Source: Timonella senegalensis JC301
Lineage (GTDB): Bacteria > Actinomycetota > Actinomycetes > Actinomycetales > Cellulomonadaceae
DNA: 37,011 nt
Assembly (NCBI RefSeq): GCF_000312125.1
Contig: NZ_HE978643.1
Location: 560,142 to 597,152 of the forward strand
Direction of reading: 5' to 3'
Under the pieces are notes generated by a model, which made no database searches, was not told the origin of the DNA, and saw only the letters and a list, made by a program, of their open reading frames with translations. The translations under genes and the position numbers were made by a program. This document shows positions 33,223 to 37,011 of the stretch, piece by piece (the stretch's first letter is position 1; each line of letters begins with the position of its first letter).

Positions 33223-33258
33223 AAGGGGCCATGCGCACACGCGCATGGCCCCTTCTCT
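33223..33258 (+). terminator. Terminator of the S8 peptidase gene
   Basis: A 14-bp perfect stem (AAGGGGCCATGCGC at 33223-33236 with 33241-33254) around ACAC, followed by CTCTTG. It lies 24 bases after the stop. Confidence 0.85.
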
Positions 33259-33273
33259 TGTGCACCTCGAGCC

Positions 33274-33327
33274 CCCCAACAGAAGCCCCCAGAGTTGATG
33301 CGTACCCTGGGGGCCATCCTGTTGGGG
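33274..33327 (-). terminator. Probable terminator of the ECF sigma operon
   Basis: Nested inverted repeats CCCCAACAG/CTGTTGGGG (33274-33282 with 33319-33327) and CCCCCAG/CTGGGGG (33286-33292 with 33307-33313). It begins 12 bases beyond the stop of the minus-strand gene ending at 33340. T-tract weak. Confidence 0.65.
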
Positions 33328-33339
33328 ACTGGAGAGCGG

Positions 33340-34260
33340 CTAGTCGACCGTAATCAGTCCCGAGGTTGCGTCGGCGTCGGATGGTGAATCGCCGAAGCCG
33401 TAGTCCATTTCATGTGGGTGGATGACCTTTTCGGTCCCATCCTCTGTGTAGAAGGTGACCGTGACTGGAGCGAAGTTCTCTGTGATGAGCTTGGGGTTCT
33501 CGCCTGCCTTGACGGCCCACCGATTCATCATGAAGTAGAAGCCGTCGTTGATCTCGCCGCGGGTGATTGAGCCGTTGGGGAACTCAGCAACGTAGTGCTT
33601 GTACTTGGGGTCAATCCGAGCAAATGAGGTGTACTCGCCGAATAGGCTGCCATCAGAGCCGTGTCTGATTCCTATTGATGCCATCGGGGCTTTGGAGAAG
33701 GACAGGTCCGGCTCTGCATCTTTCGCAGTCCAGACGGTCGAACTGATGACCACTGCCGTATCCGAGTAGACGAGGCACGCGCCGTAGTTTCCATCCTCAA
33801 ACTCGTACCAGATGGCGCTCTGGTCACCCCTGTACTCGGCGAACCTCAACTCCGCAGGATGTGGGGGTAGCTCGTTTCCCGCGTCGTCAAAGCGGAATGT
33901 GTTTGCAGCGCAGACTTCCTTGAAGACTTCAGCGCGTGCGGAGTCAAGAGGCTTTCCTTCGGCCCAAGCTGGTGCTGGTGTGAGGTACTCCGATGCGGCG
34001 AACCCGCCGACTGCCAGGACGCTCACAGAGGCTGCGATTCCGATAGCGCTGAGGAGTGTGCGGCGCAAGCTACGTGGCGCCACTGGCTTGGTAAGCGGGA
34101 TGACTGTGGATTCGACTTCGGCGGACGTTTCCGCCAGTTCTGGCGTGCTGACAACGAGTTCGTCGACAGACTGTAGGAGTTGCGCCACGTGCTCGTCGCT
34201 GAGCGTGGCGGCCGGTGCGTGGCTCCGGATGGTGTCCTCGGTCTGCTGATCGGTTTTCAT
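33340..34260 (-). CDS. Membrane partner of ECF sigma factor (hypothetical; possible anti-sigma)
   Basis: 306 residues. A cytoplasmic part of about 67 residues, one transmembrane helix (about 68-89: TLLSAIGIAASVSVLAVGGFAA) and a large outer domain (about 95-306) with two Cys (EVCAAN, GACLVY). Layout resembles membrane proteins encoded with actinobacterial ECF sigma factors. The cytoplasmic part has no HxxxCxxC zinc-anti-sigma motif, so an anti-sigma role is inferred from position only. Its ATG overlaps the sigma stop (ATGA). Confidence 0.8.
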   Translation of the reverse strand: MKTDQQTEDTIRSHAPAATLSDEHVAQLLQSVDELVVSTPELAETSAEVESTVIPLTKPVAPRSLRRTLLSAIGIAASVSVLAVGGFAASEYLTPAPAWAEGKPLDSARAEVFKEVCAANTFRFDDAGNELPPHPAELRFAEYRGDQSAIWYEFEDGNYGACLVYSDTAVVISSTVWTAKDAEPDLSFSKAPMASIGIRHGSDGSLFGEYTSFARIDPKYKHYVAEFPNGSITRGEINDGFYFMMNRWAVKAGENPKLITENFAPVTVTFYTEDGTEKVIHPHEMDYGFGDSPSDADATSGLITVD

Positions 34261-34853
34261 GGTTTGGTCTCCGAGACAAAGGTGTGGTTCTGCGGGGATT
34301 GGGTTGCGGAGATGGTGTCCTCAGCACGTTCGAGCAGCTCTTTGAAGCGCCCTCGTGCCCGGGTGAGCCGGGTGCGTAGTGCACCCTCGGCTATACCGAG
34401 CGCTTCGGCGGCGTTGGGGCAGCTGAGTTCATCCCAGTACACGAGTGCGAGGACTTCTTGGTCGGGGCCGTTGAGCATGTTCCACGCCTCCGTAAACATT
34501 GGGTCGTGTTCGGGAAGGAGTGCTTCTGGGCCACTCACCTCGTTGACCTCGTTAATGCTCCTGTCGTTTGCCCACATCAAGACCTTGCGGTCCGATCGTG
34601 CGGTGAACCTCACGACGTTCTGGCAGACGTGTGCGACAGTCACAAGGAGCCAGGCGCGGGCACGCTCAAACTCGAACTCGTGTGCGGACTTCTGCCAGGC
34701 GATTGCAAACACCTGCGAGGTGACGTCGTCCGCGTCGTGCACGCCAACGCGCCGGCTCGCGGACGCATGTACCGCGTGTACGTGCAGGCGAAAGAACTCC
34801 GCATACTTCGTTGAGGACGATGGCTTGTCGTCAGTCGGTGTCATTGCTTGCAT
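34257..34853 (-). CDS. ECF-type RNA polymerase sigma factor
   Basis: 198 residues. Region 2 (YAEFFRLHVHAVHASASRRVG, DADDVTSQVFAIAWQ) and region 4 (NGPDQEVLALVYWDELSCPNAAEALGIAEGALRTRLTRARGRFKELL) are clear, and regions 1.1 and 3 are absent, as in ECF sigma factors. Start ATG 34853 or 34844 (MTPTDD). Probably autoregulated; TGTAACAATGTCC near the start on the minus strand is a possible -35 region. Signal unknown. Confidence 0.9.
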   Translation of the reverse strand: MQAMTPTDDKPSSSTKYAEFFRLHVHAVHASASRRVGVHDADDVTSQVFAIAWQKSAHEFEFERARAWLLVTVAHVCQNVVRFTARSDRKVLMWANDRSINEVNEVSGPEALLPEHDPMFTEAWNMLNGPDQEVLALVYWDELSCPNAAEALGIAEGALRTRLTRARGRFKELLERAEDTISATQSPQNHTFVSETKP

Positions 34854-34933
34854 ACCTATCCCTGTCCCACATTGAGGACATTGTTACAGTGGCGGTGCAC
34901 CGATAGCAGCCTCAAACGCACTACAAAGGGATC

Positions 34934-35509
34934 ATGGCGACCACCGAACCCATTTTGTCTCAGCTCTTAGAGCGCCTGCACGCATGGCCACTACCAGCGG
35001 GCGGCCCCCGGATCGTCTGCATCGACGGACCCGCCGGCTCCGGAAAGACCACGCTTGCTGCCCAGTTGGCCGCGCCGCTTGGCGCGCCCACAGTCCACAT
35101 GGACGACCTGTATGACGGGTGGACGGGCGTGGAAAAGGGTGCCGACATCCTCGTCGCGGACATCTTGACCCCGCTTGCAGCGGGAAAACCCGCTCATTAT
35201 CGACGATATGACTGGGTTCTCGGCGAATACGCCGAGCGCCATCACGTTGAGGATGTGGGTTGGCTGGTAGTCGAGGGGTGCGCGAGCGCAACCACAATCG
35301 TCGATAATTTTGGGCCGTTCATCATCTGGGTGGAAACGGACTCCCACACGCGCCTTGCGCGTGGGTTGGAGCGAGACGGTCAGGACATGGAAGAGAACTG
35401 GCGAGCATTCATGGAGCTCGAGATGGTCCTCTACGAACATAACCGGACACGCGAACGCGCACACGTGAGGCTGGACGGGTACGGGCAGATTGTGTCCGAG
35501 CGTGATTAG
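34934..35509 (+). CDS. P-loop nucleoside/uridine kinase-like ATP-binding protein
   Basis: 191 residues. Walker A is IDGPAGSGKTTLAAQL (about 31-46), followed by HMDDLYDGWTG, a typical uridine-kinase-like substrate motif, and a lid-like region with HTRLARGLERDGQD. Substrate unknown. AAAGGG precedes the ATG. It is divergent from the ECF sigma gene and 147 bases upstream of tyrS. Confidence 0.82.
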   Translation: MATTEPILSQLLERLHAWPLPAGGPRIVCIDGPAGSGKTTLAAQLAAPLGAPTVHMDDLYDGWTGVEKGADILVADILTPLAAGKPAHYRRYDWVLGEYAERHHVEDVGWLVVEGCASATTIVDNFGPFIIWVETDSHTRLARGLERDGQDMEENWRAFMELEMVLYEHNRTRERAHVRLDGYGQIVSERD

Positions 35510-35656
35510 CAGGCCGCAAAATGTGAGCCAGTTCTGAGATCACAGGCAAACGAGTTCACGTTTGTGCGGGCGACAAGGCAAACTAGTAGGCGGCGCGCTT
35601 TTCACCGAAGGCGCCACGCAATCCCATCTGGGTGTCATATTTTTCTAGGAGACACG

Positions 35657-36916
35657 GTGAGCAACGTTCTTGACGAACTGCAATGGCGCGGACTGGTAAG
35701 CCAGACCACTGACATTGAGGCGCTGCGTGAGGCGCTCGAGAACGGGCCGATCTCGTACTATTGCGGGTTTGACCCAACAGCGCCGTCGCTGCACCACGGT
35801 CACCTCGTACAGCTCGTATTACTTCGCCACCTCCAGCTCGCGGGGCACAAGCCGATCGCACTCGTTGGAGGGGCCACGGGACTTATTGGTGACCCACGTA
35901 TGTCGGGCGAGCGCGTGCTCAACTCGAAGGACGTTGTGGCGCAGTGGGTCGAGCGCCTGCGTGAGCAGATCTCGCGTTTCCTCTCCTTTGAGGGAGAAAA
36001 TGCGGCCACGATGGTCAACAACCTCGACTGGCACGGCGAACTCACCGCACTGGACTTCCTGCGCGAGGTGGGCAAGCACTACCGCCTGGGCACGATGCTG
36101 GCCAAGGACACGGTGGCGCGCCGACTGAACTCTGAGGAAGGTATCTCGTTCACTGAGTTCAGCTACCAGATCCTGCAGGGCATGGACTTCCTTGAGCTCA
36201 ATCGCCGTTACGGCACGACTTTGCAGACCGGTGGAAATGACCAGTGGGGCAATCTGCTCTCGGGTGTCGAACTCATCCGTAAGTCCGACCAGAAGTCCGT
36301 CCTAGCAATGACCACACCGCTCATTACCAAGGCTGACGGCACCAAGTTTGGAAAGACCGAGGGCGGTGCAGTCTGGCTTGACCCAGAGATGATGTCGCCG
36401 TACTCGTTCTACCAGTTCTGGCTCAATGCAGCCGACGCGGACGTAATCGGCTGGCTGAAGACGTTCACGTTCCGCACGCGTGAGGAGATCGAGGCGCTTG
36501 AGGCCTCGATGAATGAGAACCCTCACCTGCGCGAGGCACAGCGTGCGCTAGCGGGCGACGTAACCACTTTGGTTCACGGCGAACGCGCAACGGAACAGGC
36601 TATTGCGGCTGCTGCCGCACTGTTTGGGAAGGGCGAGTTCGGGGGACTGGACGCATCAACCCTTGCTGGCGTGACTGCGGAGCTGAAGAAGGCCCAGGTT
36701 TCGGTTGGCTCGTCCGTGGTGGATGCACTCATCGAGGCTGGCCTCGAGTCGGGCAAGGGCGCGGCCCGTCGTGCTATCGCCTCGGGTGGCGTGTATGTCA
36801 ACAACGAGAAGGTTGTTGATGAGGACGCAGTGTTTACTGAGGACCAGGTTCTCGCCGGAAAGTGGATCATGATCCGCCGTGGCAAGAAGAACTGGGCGGC
36901 GGGACAGATTGCTTAG
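35657..36916 (+). CDS. tyrS: Tyrosyl-tRNA synthetase
   Basis: Class I synthetase, 419 residues. The frame is open upstream to 35564, but homology starts at the GTG at 35657 (SNVLDELQWRGL) behind AGGAGA. HIGH motif SLHHGHL (about 46-49), tyrosine-site QTGGNDQWGN, KMSKS-type KFGKTEGG (about 230-237), and a C-terminal S4 RNA-binding domain (about 355-415). A terminator follows. Confidence 0.97.
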   Translation: MSNVLDELQWRGLVSQTTDIEALREALENGPISYYCGFDPTAPSLHHGHLVQLVLLRHLQLAGHKPIALVGGATGLIGDPRMSGERVLNSKDVVAQWVERLREQISRFLSFEGENAATMVNNLDWHGELTALDFLREVGKHYRLGTMLAKDTVARRLNSEEGISFTEFSYQILQGMDFLELNRRYGTTLQTGGNDQWGNLLSGVELIRKSDQKSVLAMTTPLITKADGTKFGKTEGGAVWLDPEMMSPYSFYQFWLNAADADVIGWLKTFTFRTREEIEALEASMNENPHLREAQRALAGDVTTLVHGERATEQAIAAAAALFGKGEFGGLDASTLAGVTAELKKAQVSVGSSVVDALIEAGLESGKGAARRAIASGGVYVNNEKVVDEDAVFTEDQVLAGKWIMIRRGKKNWAAGQIA

Positions 36917-36933
36917 GCCCTAGTGGCCTGCAT

Positions 36934-36982
36934 GTAAAACGGGTGGGCACATCAAGGATGCGTCCACCCGTTTTACGTCTGC
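36934..36982 (+). terminator. Terminator downstream of tyrS
   Basis: GTAAAACGGGTGG (36934-36946) pairs with 36964-36976 in a 13-bp perfect stem around a 17-base loop, which could itself fold slightly. The 3' arm ends in TTTTAC. A smaller AGGCC/GGCCT hairpin (36915-36929) overlaps the tyrS stop region. Confidence 0.75.
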
Positions 36983-37011
36983 GCAGATGGATGCGCTTAA
37001 CGTGTGGTCAC

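Noticed and set aside
37000-37011. GTGGTCAC at the window end resembling an arm of the 7470-7514 inverted repeat
   Set aside because: Only about 8-10 bases match and the sequence ends; too short to claim a repeat family.

Overview
The window is chromosomal DNA from a GC-rich Gram-positive actinobacterium. The evidence is the gene order (infC-rpmI-rplT-tsnR, pheS-pheT, argC-J-B-D-F-R-G-H), a bifunctional PriA-type HisA, SseB-like and DUF1844 proteins, frequent GTG starts and 4-base start/stop overlaps. The arg and infC-to-pheT order matches that known from Mycobacterium tuberculosis. The secreted C5a-peptidase-like subtilase and the roughly 60% GC would suit a host-associated member of the Actinomycetaceae or a relative, but genus cannot be fixed from this sequence.

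Layout: 1-1047 (-) is the 5' part of a RecQ-like helicase gene running off the window. 1182-5524 (+) is a tightly overlapping histidine operon: hisC, hisB, an uncharacterised 150-aa gene, hisH, priA/hisA and an SseB-family gene. hisD and hisF are not here. 7412-5550 (-) is a coupled three-gene unit: DUF1844 protein, membrane coiled-coil protein, trypsin-like lipoprotein. 9573-7576 (-) is a Fur-family regulator followed by a monofunctional catalase. 10041-11793 (+) is infC (AUC start), rpmI and rplT behind a structured 5' leader and ending in a strong terminator. tsnR, an amino acid permease, and pheS-pheT follow. On the minus strand are a GH3-family lipoprotein with a small membrane protein, and a quinone oxidoreductase.

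20800-29598 (+) is a complete arginine gene set from argC to argH, with probable ArgR boxes overlapping the argC start. Then come a large secreted S8 peptidase gene (+), an ECF sigma factor with a membrane partner (-), a P-loop kinase-like gene (+) and tyrS (+).

The most notable observations are two single-base lesions in otherwise well-preserved genes. argB has an in-frame TAG at codon 151, and the S8 peptidase has a one-base frameshift just after its catalytic serine. Each is either real gene inactivation (or recoding) or a sequence error. The region is otherwise mostly core metabolism and translation. I found no mobile element, CRISPR array, tRNA or rRNA, and no convincing wholly new multi-gene system. 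The best candidates for undescribed biology are the infC leader RNA, the DUF1844/coiled-coil/protease-like operon and the small gene between hisB and hisH.
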